Origin: Panax quinquefolius
Lineage: Eukaryota > Streptophyta > Magnoliopsida > Apiales > Araliaceae
DNA: 64,000 bases
Direction of reading: 5' to 3'
Assembly: GCA_020205615.1 (NCBI GenBank)
Contig: CM035171.1
Location: 26,415,741-26,479,740, forward strand
Under the pieces are notes generated by a model. It was not told the origin of the DNA. It saw only the letters and a list, made by a program, of their open reading frames with translations, and ran no database searches. How positions within the stretch are numbered: position 1 is the first letter of the stretch; each line of letters begins with the position of its first letter. Positions 34,176-47,370 of the stretch are shown here, piece after piece. The position numbers and the translations under genes were made by a program.

Positions 34176-34187
34176 TGGTATCAAAGC
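34176..34187 (+). other. element C primer-binding site
   Basis: TGGTATCAAAGC starts three bases after the LTR end, one mismatch from the initiator-Met complement. Confidence 0.82.
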
Positions 34188-34357
34188 TTAGGATATGATC
34201 CTCGCTAAGATGTGAGACTAGAACTAGGATGGGAGAGACGGGAATTCCTTCGCTAGTATGACCTACCTAAGGTTATTTTTGTATTTAATTGGTTGGTCGA
34301 GTATATGGATAATATGTCGTATGTCAATTAACCCTTGTTTTGTGGCAATATTTGAAA

Positions 34358-35437
34358 ATGGCATCCAAGAATATTGAGAATAGCAATGGAGCACAAGAAA
34401 CCGTTGAGTCTCCACAGATCAACAATCAGAATAATGTGCATCAAGAAGGCGAAAATCCTCATGCAAACAACAACACTGACCAAATGATGAACGATGGAAT
34501 GTTCAGAGGCTTTATGCAATTCATGCAACATCAGGCGAGAGCGGTTCCTGTCCAAAATGTAGGTGGAAACACTGAAAACTCTCGGACGGTTACCACTAAG
34601 TAGTTCAAGGACCTGGGACCACCGGAGTTTATTGGAGAGCCAAAACCACTTAAGGCTGAAGCATGTATAAAGCTGATCACCAAGATATTTGATGTCTTGG
34701 GATGCTCTGAGGAGCAAAGGTTCCTTCGCCACCTTCATTTTTGCGTGAAGAGGCGACATCGGTGGGAATCAGAAACGCATCTCAAATTTCGACGCAAATA
34801 AGATGTCTTGGGAGAAGTTTCAAGAGTTATTCAACGACAAGTACTTTCTCGAAAGTATTCGTCACATGAAGGAGGTGGAGTTTATCAAGTTGGAACAAAA
34901 CAATATAATCGTGTCGCAATACGAGGCTAAATTTGCGGAGTTATCCCGGTTTGCATCCCATTTGGTCAATAATGAAGAGCGAATGACGCGAATAATTTTA
35001 AGAGGTTTGAAACCGGAGATACGTCAATATCTTATTTCTCATAAACTGTGTTTGTACTCAGATGTTGTAAATAGGGCTCAGTTATTAGAGTGCGGTAACG
35101 AGTCAACGCAACCAAGGAAAGCAAACAAAACATGAAAATACCAAAGTAATAAATACCATCGAAATGGTGACAACAAGCGTGGAGGAATCAACATGCCGTA
35201 AATGGTAACCACTTCGGTGGTAATCATAGCTAAGACAATAAAAATGGACATTTCAAGAAGAGGAGATTCAACAATGATGGAAAGACGTCAGCACCAACAC
35301 CCGTTGTCAAGGAAGGAGAACAACCACCTATCATATGCTTCAAATGCGGAGGGGAGGGACACATCAATCCAAACTGCGCGATGCCGTCCAAAGCATGTTA
35401 TAATTGTGGAAGGGAAGGTCATTTAGCTCGATTTTGT
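34358..35437 (+). pseudogene. gag: element C gag, decayed
   Basis: The start is taken at MASKNIENSNGA (34358), matching the B start. An earlier in-frame ATG at 34340 lies in leader sequence. A CAG-to-TAG stop occurs at 34601 and a frame break near 34720. The domain resumes at 34803-35135 (MSWEKFQELFNDKYFLESIR to VNRAQLLE). Both knuckles are intact: CFKCGGEGHINPNC at 35336-35377 and CYNCGREGHLARFC at 35396-35437. Confidence 0.87.
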
Positions 35438-36168
35438 CGTTCACCGAAGACAAGTTCAGCTAGGATGGAGGCACCAAAGGCCGTCCCAGAAAAGTCAAAG
35501 CCAGTAGTGCAAGGGAGAGCGTTTATTGTGACCTCCCAGAAAGCAAGGAACCCAAACAAGGTTATCACGGGTAAGCTTATCATAAACTCTAGTGAAGTCT
35601 ATACTTTATTTGATACCGGTTCTACCCATTCTTTTATTTCTCCTACTTGCGCTCAACATTTAAATTTGACTCCGGAGAAATTAGACTTTGACTTATCTGT
35701 TGAAACTCCATTAGGAGAAACCTTCATTACATCCACTGTTTATAAGTCTTGTTTGATGCAAATCGGTAACCGCACGTTACCTGTCGATCTTATCTCCTTA
35801 AAATACTTGCATTTGACGTGATTCTAGGGATTGATTGGTTAACTACTCCTCATGCTAAAATTGATTATTTTCGTAAGGTTGTTAGCTTTCATATTCCTAA
35901 TAAACCTATTATGCGAATTCAAGCGACCAAACCATTAAAATCAATCACGGTCATCTCAAGCCATAAAGCTATTCGTTTATTGAAAAACGGATGTCAAACT
36001 TTCTTAGCTCATGTCGAGGATTTAAACAAAAATACGTCAATTTTGAATGATATTTCCATTGTTAATAAATTTCCTGACGTATTCCTTGAAGAACTTCCTG
36101 GCCTACCCCTAGAGCGTGAAATTGAATTTTGTATCGACTCGAACCCCTGCAGACAAATCCATTTCTAA
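35438..36168 (+). pseudogene. pol: element C protease and reverse transcriptase start
   Basis: The frame 35381-35821 contains DTGS at 35612 (LFDTGSTHSFIS). One A is missing in an A run near 35810. The next frame (35818-36168) continues from [13 protein letters not shown] to the start of the reverse transcriptase region (FPDVFLEELPGLP). It breaks near 36140, where cctgcagac stands in place of the tggtac of the sister copies. Confidence 0.87.
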
Positions 36169-36760
36169 AGCCCCATATCGAATGGCTCCTTTTGAACTTC
36201 GTGAGTTAAAGACCCAATTGCAGAATTGTTAGACATCGCTTTCATTCGTCCCCAAGACGCCTCCTCGGGGCTCCTCTGCTCTATTCGTGAAGAAGAAAGA
36301 TGGGAGTATGCAACTTTGTATTGATTATCTGGAGTCAATCATGTCACCATCAAAATAAAAATTCCATTGCAACATATTGATGACCTGTTTGACCAGCCAT
36401 GCAAGGCGCCAAATTCTTTTCAAAGATCGATCTTCGCTCGTGATATCATCAATTGAAGATTAGAACCGATGACATTCCAAAGACGACTTTCGTAACTCCT
36501 GCAGACGGCATTATGAATTCTAGCCATGTCCTTTGGATCGACTAATGCTCTTGCCGCTTTCATGGATATGATGAACCGAGTATTCAAGGAATATTTGATC
36601 ATTTTGTGGTCGCCTTTATCGACGACATCCTCAAATATTCTAAAAGCCGTGAAGATCATGAGCAACACTTGAGGTTGATACTCCAAAAGCTTCGTGAAAA
36701 CAAGCTATATGCCAAGTTGAAGAAATGCGAGTTCGCTTGAGGAAGTTGCATTCCTTGGGC
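36169..36760 (+). pseudogene. pol: element C reverse transcriptase
   Basis: The domain order is preserved ([36 protein letters not shown]) but no frame stays open for more than ~60 residues. The polymerase box is intact: FIDDIL with both Asp codons at 36621-36626. Indels near 36235, 36250, 36335, 36395 and 36505 destroy continuity. Confidence 0.85.
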
Positions 36761-37392
36761 ACGTGATATCAAATCATGGATATCCGCTGACCAAAAAGAT
36801 TGAAGCAATTCAAAGTCGAGCAACCTAAATCGCTGACCAAGTACGTAGATTTCTCGGCTTAGCTGGTTATTACCGGAGATTCTTAGAAGGGTTTTCTCGA
36901 ATAGCTACTCCATTAACTCAGCAGACTCGAAAAGATACAAAATTCGGTTGGAGCGTGGAATATGATAAGAGTTTTCAAGAACTCAATAGAGATTCATTTC
37001 AAAGACCTGCTCGGCAATACCATCCGCCTTGAGGGATTTGTCATCTACAAAGATGCTTCTTCGCAAAGGGTTAGGATGTGTTCTTATGCAACATGGGAAA
37101 GTCATAGCCTATGCCTCACTAAGAACTCAAAGAATATGAGAGGAATTATCCTACTCATGATCTAGAGTCAAGCAAATCGCTTTTGCACTTAAAATTTGGA
37201 GGCATTACTTGTATGGGGAGAAAGTGGAAATCTTTACGGATCATAAAAGCCTCAAATATTTCTTCACTCAAAAGGAACTCAACATGCGACAACGACGCTT
37301 GGCTTGAATTGTTGAAAGATTATGATCATACCATCCAATACAATCTCGAAAAGCGAACGTGGTAGCCGACGACGATTGAGTAGTAAGATCAT
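36761..37392 (+). pseudogene. pol: element C RNase H
   Basis: Fragments of the connection ([11 protein letters not shown]) and RNase H (YASLRTQRI region; [15 protein letters not shown]) can be read in several frames. There are more than ten small indels relative to A. Confidence 0.82.
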
Positions 37393-38590
37393 ATGCAAGT
37401 ACGAAAAGCGATATTGTCAACGCAAAGGCCCATTTTGTATGACTTGCAAAGGATGGAGATAGAGTTAAAGACTCCAGGGACCCACATGATGATGGCAAAC
37501 ATACGAGTAGATCCGACTTTAATCGATAAAGTTAAAGTTGCTCAAGCTACAGACCTAGAGCTAATGCGTATGAAGAAGAAAGTGCAAGAAGGTGCTATGC
37601 CGGAAGCAAGAATCGATGAGGAAGGAATACTTCGAGTCAACTCCAGACTTTGTGTTCCTAACAACCCTGATTTAAAGTATAAAATCATGATGGAGGCGCA
37701 TAACACAATCAGCTTGCAATCCATCTCGGAGTACCAAATGTATCGTGATCTTCGACATACATTTTGGTGGAGCAATATGAAGAGAGAGATAGCGAAATTT
37801 ATCTCAAGGTGTTTAACTTATCAACGAAGTCAAGCGAGCATCAAGTACCAAAAGGTCCATTGCAACCACTTGAAATTCCAGAATGGAAGTGGGAACACAT
37901 TACTACGGATTTCAAGTATCGGTCTTCCCAAGGTTTCTCAAGGCATAGATGCAATTTGGGTCATTATTGATAGATTGACCAAGTCCGCTCATTTCCTACC
38001 TATACGAGAAACTTATACACTTGAACGCCTTGATCATCGACATAAATGAGATTGTAAGATCGCATGGTATGCCAAGATCCATAGTTTCGATCGAGACCCA
38101 AGATTCACTTCAAGATTTTGGGTTAGTTTGCAAAAAGCTATGGGCACGGATTTACGATTTAGCTCGAGATATCATCCTCGACGGACGGACGGGCAATGGA
38201 GAGGACCATTCAAACTCTCAAGATCTATTAAGACTCTGTGTCCTCGACTTCAAGGGAAGTTGATAAGTTCCTACCATCGGTGGAGTTTTCCTACAACAAC
38301 AGCTTATCAAACAAGTATCGCACGGCTCCATTTGAGGCGCCAGGATGGAAGAAAGTGTCGCTTCCAAGATATGTTGGGATGAGGTGGGTGAAGCAACGTT
38401 TGTTGGGACCGAGTTGGTACATATGACTACGAAAAAAGATACAAACGATCCGACAACGATAAAAACCTCACAAGATCGACAAAAAGAGTTATGCCGATCT
38501 TCATCGAAAGGACGAGAATTCGATATCGAGATCATGTGTTGTTACGTGTCGCTCCATGGAAAGGAGTTATAAGATTTGGAAAGAGAGAAA
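37393..38590 (+). pseudogene. pol: element C integrase
   Basis: The frame 37393-38049 (218 residues) covers the linker and zinc domain (DLRHTFWWSNMKREIAKFIS; CLTY in place of CLTC). Indels are present at 37720, 37825 and 37915. The core Asp and Glu segments (38085-38215) are scrambled by insertions such as tcgacggacg. The C-terminal half is readable in pieces to about 38590. Confidence 0.83.
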
Positions 38591-38980
38591 AGCTCAACCC
38601 TCGATTCATCGGCCCATTTTAATCCTCGATCGAGTAGGAACTGTATGCGTATAGACTCGCTTTTACCGCTAAGTACGTCTCGTGTTCATAACGCTTTTTC
38701 ACATATCTATGTTACGTAAATATGTGAAAGACCCGAACCACATTATTGAATTAGAACCGAGACGAGATAGAGGAAGATTTAACGATGAAGAGTTACCGCT
38801 AAAATCTTGATAAAAGGATCATATTCTACGCCTCCAAGGTTATACCTCAAGTCAAAGTTTTATGGAGAAACCACGATGTGGAAGAAATGACCGGGAGTTA
38901 GAATCGAGATGAAATCAAGATATCCTTACCACTTCGACATACCAGGTACGCACCCTAATTTTGAGGACGAAATTTTATAA
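38591..38980 (+). pseudogene. pol: element C chromodomain region
   Basis: RVHNAFSHIS-like, VKDPNHIIELEP and VKVLWRNHDVEEMT segments are recognisable across frames. The natural stop (38978-38980) abuts the purine tract AAGAATGGGAGGT at 38979-38991. Confidence 0.8.
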
Positions 38981-38991
38981 GAATGGGAGGT
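38979..38991 (+). other. element C polypurine tract
   Basis: AAGAATGGGAGGT directly precedes TGTAAGACCCC at 38992. Confidence 0.85.
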
Positions 38992-41485
38992 TGTAAGACC
39001 CCAACTTTTTGAATAAAGATTAAATTTTCTCGAAATATATTTTTGAATATTATGGTGTGGATTTGATATAATGTTATAGTTATGGGTAATATTTAAAAAT
39101 TTTGCAAAGTACGCAAGTTGTTATATAATATTCGATTGGTCTGGGAATATTCGCTTTTAATAGGAATATTCGTATAACTAAGACAATCATCAGGTGGACC
39201 CCATTAACGGAATTATCATTTGATTGAGAAAACGACAACAATACTTTTTATGAAAATAACGGCGAAAGTTTTACCGTTAATCGTTGAACTTACACCCTAG
39301 TAAAAAAGTACAAGAATACGCTGGGTCGCATAAGAGTAACACCAGATTGATTATTGATGCTTACGCGAGAAGTCACTCATTTATACTCGTTATTGCTACA
39401 AGAATTATCGCATTATATCTCTCATATTATTATTGATTCGATTATTGTCATAGTACCATCCGCATAATATGTTATTTTATTAAATCAATAATTGAGACGA
39501 CAAAGTTATTCATATTATTAAATTACAATATTTACAATGTCTAGAAGTTCTCACAAGGAGAGGTTTGGTCACCTAATCATACTACCAATAGGAGAAATCC
39601 TTATCGAAAGCCCCTCTTTCCGGGAACGACCTTTATTATCAGAGTTATAATATTAATGATGAATGTTATTAAAATTGAAGTTGTGTTCGAGTTTAATTTG
39701 GAGACGCGGACGTGATATTTGAGTCCGAATCGATAAAATTAGTAAAATAGTCTATAAACACAAAATTTTTTGGAATTCACTATTTGGTCAAAAGTCAACA
39801 GCTTGACTTTTTTCGAAAAGTCAAACTTCAAAATTTCAAAATTTATATTTTTGATAAAAATGGTTTCATTGTGTTGGAATTATTTATGTTAGTGAAAATC
39901 GATAATTATTTCGATAATAATTGATGTCCGGAGGTTATATCGACCAATCGGTATTTAACCTGATAAATGATCAATTGATTGCTATTATTTCACATGATTA
40001 TAACTATTTGTTCACACGTGTATACTATTGTTTCACATTCTTGTTACTATTAGGGGAGTTGGTTCAAGATTGATAATACTTGCATGACTAAGTAAAAAAT
40101 GGAGGTATAGATGGAGGTACTATAATCGTAATTTATATTTTCACATGTTCTAGAACTATTGATTCACATAATTTACTATTGAATCACATTATTTACTATT
40201 AGGGAGGTGGTGCAAGTTTGATAATACTTTCATGACTAAATTAAAAATAAAGGAAAAGTCGGAGGTATCAGATCAGAATTTTTCGAGCCCAAAACGTGCA
40301 ATTATCGAAACTATATTTTTCTATAAATAAAGCTCATTCTTCCTTCATTTCTCACCAATTCACAAAAGCTTTAGAGCGCGATTATTATAGAGAGAAATTA
40401 TAGAAAGAAGAAGAGAAGTCCGCTACCTCACTATTCAAAGATCCAGTTTTTCTAAGGTAGGGAGTATTATTTCTTTCTTATCCATGAAGAGAACTTCATT
40501 ATTCCATTCTTTATTATTCTCGTTGAATAACTCAGTATACGCTGGCTACCCTATACTTGGTGAAATTCTTCATTATTCCATTCTTTATTATTCTTTGAAC
40601 ATCCCGCTCATCAAGCGTTTCTACGCGGGACTCGGTTCCATCTTTTATTATTCTATTGGAATATCTTGTTCGCAGGCATTTTACACCGACTTCGATTCCG
40701 CCTTTATTATTATTCGTTGAATATCTTGTCTCGCATGCTTTTACGACCCGACCCGATTCCGCCTTTTATTATTCTCGTTGAATATCCTATCTCATATGCT
40801 TTTACGGGACCGATTCTCGTTATTTATTATTCTCGCTGAATAACTCACCTGCAAGCGGTCTATCGACATGCTTGGTGATTTCTTTTGTTATTCCATTCTT
40901 TATTATACTTAGTTGGTTAAAGTTTCACTTTCTATAATCCATGAAATTAGTGGAATATCCTCGATATTTGCGCTTCATCCAAAGATCTTTTCATGTAAAT
41001 ATTCTTTCGAGCATTCTTGAATTTTACTCCACAAAGAAATATCATCTTGACAATTTGGACGTTATCGGTTCATGGAAAAATTAATTCTTGAACTTGTTTT
41101 ATTGAATTCTTATATCATTGTCATCATCATCATGTTTATATTTTGTTGAAAGTCATCTGTGGCACCTCAGAGTATGATGGACTTGGTATGATTATGACCG
41201 TGGATTATTCTTCAGTAATCATGACCGTAATGTTACAAATGATGTGGTAAAAGTCCTCATCGGCCGTAGTGCATTGATGGACGCTTGTTGGCATGATCAT
41301 GACCATTATTGAATACACAAATATTCTCGGCCCGTAGAGGCATGGATAATTGTGGTCGTGATACTAAAGAATATCCTCGTCAGAAGTAGTGTGGGAGATT
41401 CGATGATGTGGATTATTTATTGTCGAGTCCCAAAGATAAAAGTGATGAAAAACCTTCTAAATCATAAAAGATAGTAGATTTTATT
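38992..41485 (+). repeat. element C 3' LTR, first part
   Basis: Starts TGTAAGACCCC. U3 block at 39560-39632, TATA box at 40321, donor-like AAG then GTAGGG at 40457, leader repeats at 40490-40910. The LTR is cut by element D at 41486. The remainder is at 51624-52086. Confidence 0.92.
41481..41485. repeat. element D left target-site duplication
   Basis: TTATT, identical to 51619-51623 on the other side of element D. Confidence 0.9.
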
Positions 41486-44141
41486 TGTAAGACCCCAGCT
41501 TTTATAAATAAAGATGAATTTTCTATAAATATTATTTTTGAATATTATGGAATAAATTTGATATAATGTTATAGTTGTGGGTAATATTTATAAATTTTGC
41601 AAAGTAAGCAAGTTGTTATAAAATATTCGTTTGGTCTGGGAATATTCTTTTTTCAGGGGAATATTCGATGACGGCTCAATCATCGGTGGACTCCATTAAC
41701 GGAGTATTGTCGTAGTTAGAAAACGACAAAATTATCTTTCTATAAAAATAATGGCGAGGTGTTACCGTTAAAACTTTTGAACTACCTATGGTAAAAGTAC
41801 AAAGAATACGCTGTGGTCACAGATAAGTAGACACACTTATTGATTATCGATGCTTACGTGAGAAGTCACTTAGCTATACTCAATTATTACTTTACAAGAA
41901 TTGGCGCATCATATCTCTTATATTATTGATTCAATTATTGTCACAAAGATCATCCGTATAATATGTTATATTATTAATCGAGACGACAAGTTATAAATGA
42001 TTAATAATTGTTGAAAGATTAAAAATGTGTTGATTAAAAATAAAATGATTTATGGTAATATTTATTCAATCCTTGATGTATATAAAGAGTCTGTTATGAG
42101 ACGTTTGTGGTAAGTTTGATTATTTTATGGGGGGGCCCATATGTCATCATCTAAGAGTCTCTTCGTCAATAGTAATTACCTTTATGAATACTAATTACCT
42201 TTGTGAATAGTAATTACCTTCGTCAATAGTAATTACCTTCGTCAATAGTATTTACCTTCGTCAATAGTATTTACCTTCGTCAATAGTATTTACCTTCGTC
42301 AATAGTATTTACCTTCTTCAATAGTAGTTGTCCCTTCAATATTACCAAGAGTTAACCGCCTTCTTGTTGTTCCAAAGGTTAATTACCCTTCAAAATAGTA
42401 GTTGTCTCTTCAATATTACCAAGAGTCATTTTGACCCTTCATTAAGACCAAGAGCCACCCTCGCTTTTCTATAAATAGAAAGCTCATTCCTTCACTATTT
42501 CTTACGAATTCATTGAAACTCTGAGAGAGAAACTATAGATGTAAAAGAAGAAAAGTATTCTCGCTACTTCACTTTTCCAATATTTAGTTCTTCTAAGGTA
42601 GGGAATATTATTTGTTGTACCTGTAAGGGTGTTATTCTTTCTTATTCATGAAGAGAACTTCATTATTCCATTCTTTATTATTCTATTGAATAACTCCGTA
42701 AAAGTGGCATACCCTATACATAACTTATATATGCGATACCCTATACTTGGTGAAATCTTTATGTTATTCCATTCTTATTTATTCTCATTGAATAACTCAG
42801 ATATCACGTGGTTTTACCCTATACTTGGTGACATTCTTCTATTATTCTATCTTTATTATTACTCATTGGAACATCCTCGTCTGCGTGTTTTTACACCGCA
42901 CTCGGTTCCGCCTTTTATCATTCTCATTGAATATCCTATCTCGTGTGTTTTACACCGGATCCGGTTCTATCTTTATTATTCTCATTGAACATCCTGCTTG
43001 CATTTAATTTCACCGACTTCGTTCCGTTATTTATTATTCGTTGAATAACTCCGCATGCGCAAGGCACCGCATGCATGGTGATTTCTTTTGTTATTCCATT
43101 CTTTATTATATCCAAATAAGTTAAAACTTTGACTTCTATACTCCATGAAATTAGTGGAATATCCTCGATATTTGCACTTCATCCAAAGATCCTTTTATGG
43201 AAATATTCTTCTCGATTTCTTTAATTTTACTCTACAAAGCAAAGATCATGTCGACAATTTGATGTTACCGGTTCCTAGATAAATTAATTCTTGAACTTGT
43301 TTTATTGAATATCATTGTCATCATCCTCATGTTTATATTATGTTGAAAGTCATCTCGGGCACAGTAGTGCATGTATGGACTTGGTATGATTATGACCGTG
43401 GACTATTCTGTAAATCATGACCGTAATGTTACAAATGATGTGGTGAAAATCCTCATGGGTAGTAGTGTATCGATGGACGCTTGTTGGCATGATCATGACC
43501 ATTAATGAATACACAACTATTCTCGCCCCGTAGTGCATGAATAATTGTGGTCGTGATATTAAAGAATATCCTCGGTCAGAAAAGTGTAAGGGTGATTCGA
43601 CGATGTGAATATTTATTAAAGTCGAGTCTCAAATATAATGTTGATGAAAAACCTTTAAATCATAAAAGATAGTAGATTTTATTTTCTACTCGACTTTTTA
43701 ATGGATTCATTGGTTCACCGTAGTTAAACTTGATGTTCATTATATTTTATCGCTTTAAACATCGTTGTAGGCTAATGATAATTTATTCTCGCATTATCTT
43801 AGTCATAATATTTCTTCTTCATCGTGCTAGTTGAGCTCACCCTTTCTTTCACCGTTTCTCTTCGTGAAATGAAAATATAGCCGGGACGAAGCCTGGGAAC
43901 GGAGTAATGGTCCGAGGATAGCATTAGTAGTCCTCACTATTCGTGAAATAAAGTGTGATAATAATTGTAATGAGGACTCCTTTTGAGTTTGTATAATATC
44001 TAGTAGACAATATTTGTATTCAAACTCACGCTTTATGTCGATTGCATACCTTACGCTTATATTAGTAAGTTGTATTTAAATTCATACTATGATCCGACTA
44101 CCCAAGATGGGTGATGTATACCTAATTTTGGGGACGCCACA
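41486..44141 (+). repeat. element D 5' LTR
   Basis: TGTAAGACCCC to GACGCCACA. Minisatellite 42161-42330, TATA box 42469, donor-like AAG then GTAGGG at 42598, leader repeats 42655-43115, hairpins near 43350-43535. The acceptor position reads TTCGTGAAATG (about 43861), so the CAG seen in C is missing here. Confidence 0.92.
42161..42330 (+). repeat. 19-bp minisatellite in element D U3
   Basis: About nine head-to-tail units with consensus CTTCGTCAATAGTATTTAC. It lies about 140 bp upstream of the TATA box. The array is repeated in the 3' LTR at 49641-49811 with more variation. Repeated U3 motifs of this size often act as enhancers, but function here is only inferred. Confidence 0.85.
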
Positions 44142-44154
44142 ACAGTATCGAGCT
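44142..44154 (+). other. element D primer-binding site, degenerate
   Basis: The expected TGGTATCAGAGC is reduced to an acagtatcgagc-like sequence directly after the LTR. This could be decay or a consensus error. Confidence 0.55.
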
Positions 44155-44323
44155 TAGGATATGATCTCCGCTAAGATGTGAGAATAGTACTAGAGGGGAG
44201 AGACGGGAATACTTTTCGCTAGTATGACCTACCTAAGTTTATGTGCTATTTTATTGGCTCACGTAATATGGGATAATTTGTTATACGTCAATTAACCTTT
44301 TGTTTTGTGGCGATGATCTCAAA

Positions 44324-45405
44324 ATGACATCCGAGAATGTTGAGAATAGCAATGGAGCACAAAGCGATCGCTTGATTCACCACATATCAATAATCGTGAT
44401 AATGTGCATCGTGAAGGCGACAATCCTCATGCAAACAACAACAACCGACCAAATGATGAATGATCAAATGTTCGAGGTTTTATGCAATTTATGCAACAAA
44501 GAAAGCAGAGCGACTCTTCGCCCAAAACGTAGGTGGAAACACGGAAAATTCTCGGCGATCACCGCTAAACAATTCAAGGAGCTAGACCACCGAGTTTAAG
44601 GAGAGCCAAAACCACTTCAAGCGGAGCATGGATAAAGCAGACACAAGATATTTGATGTCTTGGGATGCTCGAGGAGCAAAAGGTTCCCTTTCACCGCTTT
44701 TATGTTGCGCGCATGAGAGGCGACATCGTGGGGGAATCGGAAACGTACTCAACCTCATTGCATCAAGATATCTTGGGAGAAGTTCCAGAGTCGTTCAACG
44801 ACAAATACTTTCTTGAAAGTATTCGCCATACGAAGGAGGTAGAGTTTATCAAGTTGGAACAAAACAATATGACCGTGTCGCAATACGAGGCAAAATTTAC
44901 GAGTTATCACGGCCATATCCCCACTGGTGGATAATGAAGAGAGAATGGCGCGAATGTTTTTAAGAGGTTTGAAGTCGAGATACGCCAACATCTTATTTCT
45001 CATAAACCGTGTTTGTATTCGTATGTTGTAAATAGGGCTTAGTTAGTGGAGCGCGATAACGAGTCAACGCAACTAAAAGAGAGTAAATTTTAAAAATTAT
45101 AATACCAAATGAGAGTAGTCATCGGCTTGACAACAAGCGTGGAGGGAATCAACAGTGCCAAGTATGGTAACCACTTCGGTGGTAATCGTACAAAAAACAA
45201 TAAGAATGGACATTTCAAGAAAAGGAGATTCAACAATTATGGAAAGACGTCAACACCAAAGACCACAGTTAAGGAAGGAGAAAGACCACCTATCATATGC
45301 TTCAAATGCGGAGGAGAGGGACACATCATCCGAATCACGCTATGCCATCCAAAGCATGTTATAATTGTGGAAGAGAAGGTCACTTAGCTCGATTTTGTCG
45401 CTTAT
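44324..45405 (+). pseudogene. gag: element D gag, decayed
   Basis: The start MTSENVENSNGA is at 44324. The frame is broken near 44365, 44590 and 44700. The segment FNDKYFLESIRHTKEVEF (about 44790-44850) identifies the gag domain. The first knuckle starts CFKCGGEGHI (45299) but loses its last Cys to a shift. The second (CYNCGREGHLARFC, about 45358-45400) is complete in another frame. Confidence 0.85.
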
Positions 45406-46030
45406 CAAGAAAAATTCAACTAGGATGGAGGCACCAAAGGCCATTCCCGTAAAAGTCAAAACCCAGTAGGTGCAAGGGAGAGCGCTTGTTGTGACCTCCC
45501 CAGAGAGCAAGGAACCCGAATGAGGTCATCACGGTAAGCTTATCATAAACTCTAATGAAGTCTATACTTTATTTGATACCGGTTCTACCCATTCTTTTAT
45601 TTCTCCTACTTGCGCTCATCGATTAAATTTGACTCCGGAGAAATTAGACTTTGACTTATCTGTGGAAACTCCGTTGAGAGAAACCTTCATTACATCCACT
45701 ATTTATAAGTCTTGTTTGGTTCAAATCGGTACCCTCACATTACCTGTCGATCTTATTTCATTAAAAATACTTGCATTTGACGTAATTCTAGGGATTGATT
45801 GGTTAACTACTTATTATGCAAAAATGGATTGTTTTCTTAAGGTTGTTAGCTTTCATATTCCTAATCAACCTATTATGCGAATTCAAATGACCAAACCATT
45901 CAAATCAATCACGGTCATCTCAAGCCATAAAGCTATTCGTTTATTGAAAAACGGATGTCAAGCTTTCTTAGCTTATGTCACGGATTTAAACAAAAATACG
46001 CCGCTTTTTGAACGATATTTCTATTGTTAA
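45406..46030 (+). pseudogene. pol: element D protease region
   Basis: DTGS at 45575 (LFDTGSTHSFIS) lies in a frame that runs to 46030 through [14 protein letters not shown] and [16 protein letters not shown]. Upstream the frame is broken by small insertions at about 45450-45530. Confidence 0.87.
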
Positions 46031-46740
46031 TAAATTTCCGACGATTCCCCAAGAACTTCCCGCCTACCCCCAGAGCGTGAAATTGAATTTTGTATCGACC
46101 TTTCGAACCCGGTGACAAAACCTATTTCCAAAGCCCCATATTGAATGGCTCCTATTAAACTTCGTGAGTTAAAGACCCAACTGCAGAATTGTTAGACATC
46201 GGCTTTATTCGTCCTAGTACTTCTCCTTGGGGTGCTCCTGCTCTATTCGTGAAGAAGAAAGATGGGAGTATGCGACTTTGTATTGATTATCTGGAGTCAA
46301 TCATGTCACCATCAAAATAGGTATCCATTGCCACGTATTGATGACCTGTTTGACCAACAGCAAGGAGCCAAATTCTTTTCAAAGATCGATCTTCGCTCCG
46401 GATATCACCAATTGAAGATTAGAACCACCGACATTCCAAAGACGGCTTTCGAAACTCTCAGATGGGCATTATGAATTCCTAGTCATGTCCTTTGGATCGA
46501 CTAATGCTCTCGCCGCCTTCATGGATATGATGAACCGAGTATTCAAGGAATATTTAGATCACTTTGTGGTCGCCTTTATTGATGACATCCTTATTAATTC
46601 CAAAAGCCGTGAAGATCATGAGCAACACTTGAGGTCGACACTCCAAAAGCTTCGTGAATATAAGCTTTATGCCAAGTTGAAGAAATGCGAGTTCGGCTCA
46701 AGAAGTAGCATTCCTTGGGCACGTGGTATCAAGTCATGGA
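46031..46740 (+). pseudogene. pol: element D reverse transcriptase
   Basis: Pieces in three frames: [41 protein letters not shown] (46320-46380) and [20 protein letters not shown] (46485). The polymerase box FIDDIL is intact, with Asp codons at 46581-46586. Confidence 0.87.
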
Positions 46741-47370
46741 ATATTTGTTGACCCAAAGAAAGATCGAAGCTATTCAAAGTCGGGAACAACCTAAATCGAT
46801 GACCAAGTACGTAGCTTTCTCGGTTTAGCTAGTTATTATCGAGATTCGTGGAAGGATTTTCTCGAATCGCTACTCCATCGACTCAAATTTAACTCGAAAG
46901 ATACAAAGTTCTATTGAGCGAAGAATGTGAGAAGAGTTTTCAAGAACTCAAGAGGAAACTTATTTCAAAGACTGCTCGACAATACCATCCGCCTCGGAGG
47001 GATTTGTCATCTATAGTGATGCTTCGGGCAAAGGGTTGGGATGTGTTCTCATGCAACATGGAAAGTTATAGCCTTATCCTCATGACAACTCAAAGAATAT
47101 GAGAGGAATTATCCTACTCATGATCTAGAGTTGGCGCCTATTGTCTTTGCACTTAAAATTTGGAGGCATTACTTGTATGGGGAGAAAGTGGAGATCTTTA
47201 CGGATCATAAAAGCCTCAAATATTTCTTCACTCAAAAGGAACTCAACGCGACAAACGACGTTGGCTTTGAATCTGCTGAAAGATTATGATCATACCATCC
47301 AATACCATCCTCGAAAAGCAAACGTAGGTAGACGACGATTGAGTGAAGATCATATGCAAGTACGAAAAGA
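46741..47370 (+). pseudogene. pol: element D RNase H
   Basis: Connection and RNase H are recognisable in fragments ([12 protein letters not shown] at 46930; [15 protein letters not shown] near 47205). Frequent one-base indels interrupt every frame. Confidence 0.8.

Noticed and set aside
42161..42330. CRISPR-like regular repeats
   Set aside because: Units are 19 bp and directly abutting, with no spacers, in a eukaryotic LTR. It is a minisatellite.
42629..42988. 119-codon open frame with membrane-like composition
   Set aside because: It translates the degenerate leader repeats of the element D LTR. The equivalent in the 3' LTR (50135-50501) is split into short frames.
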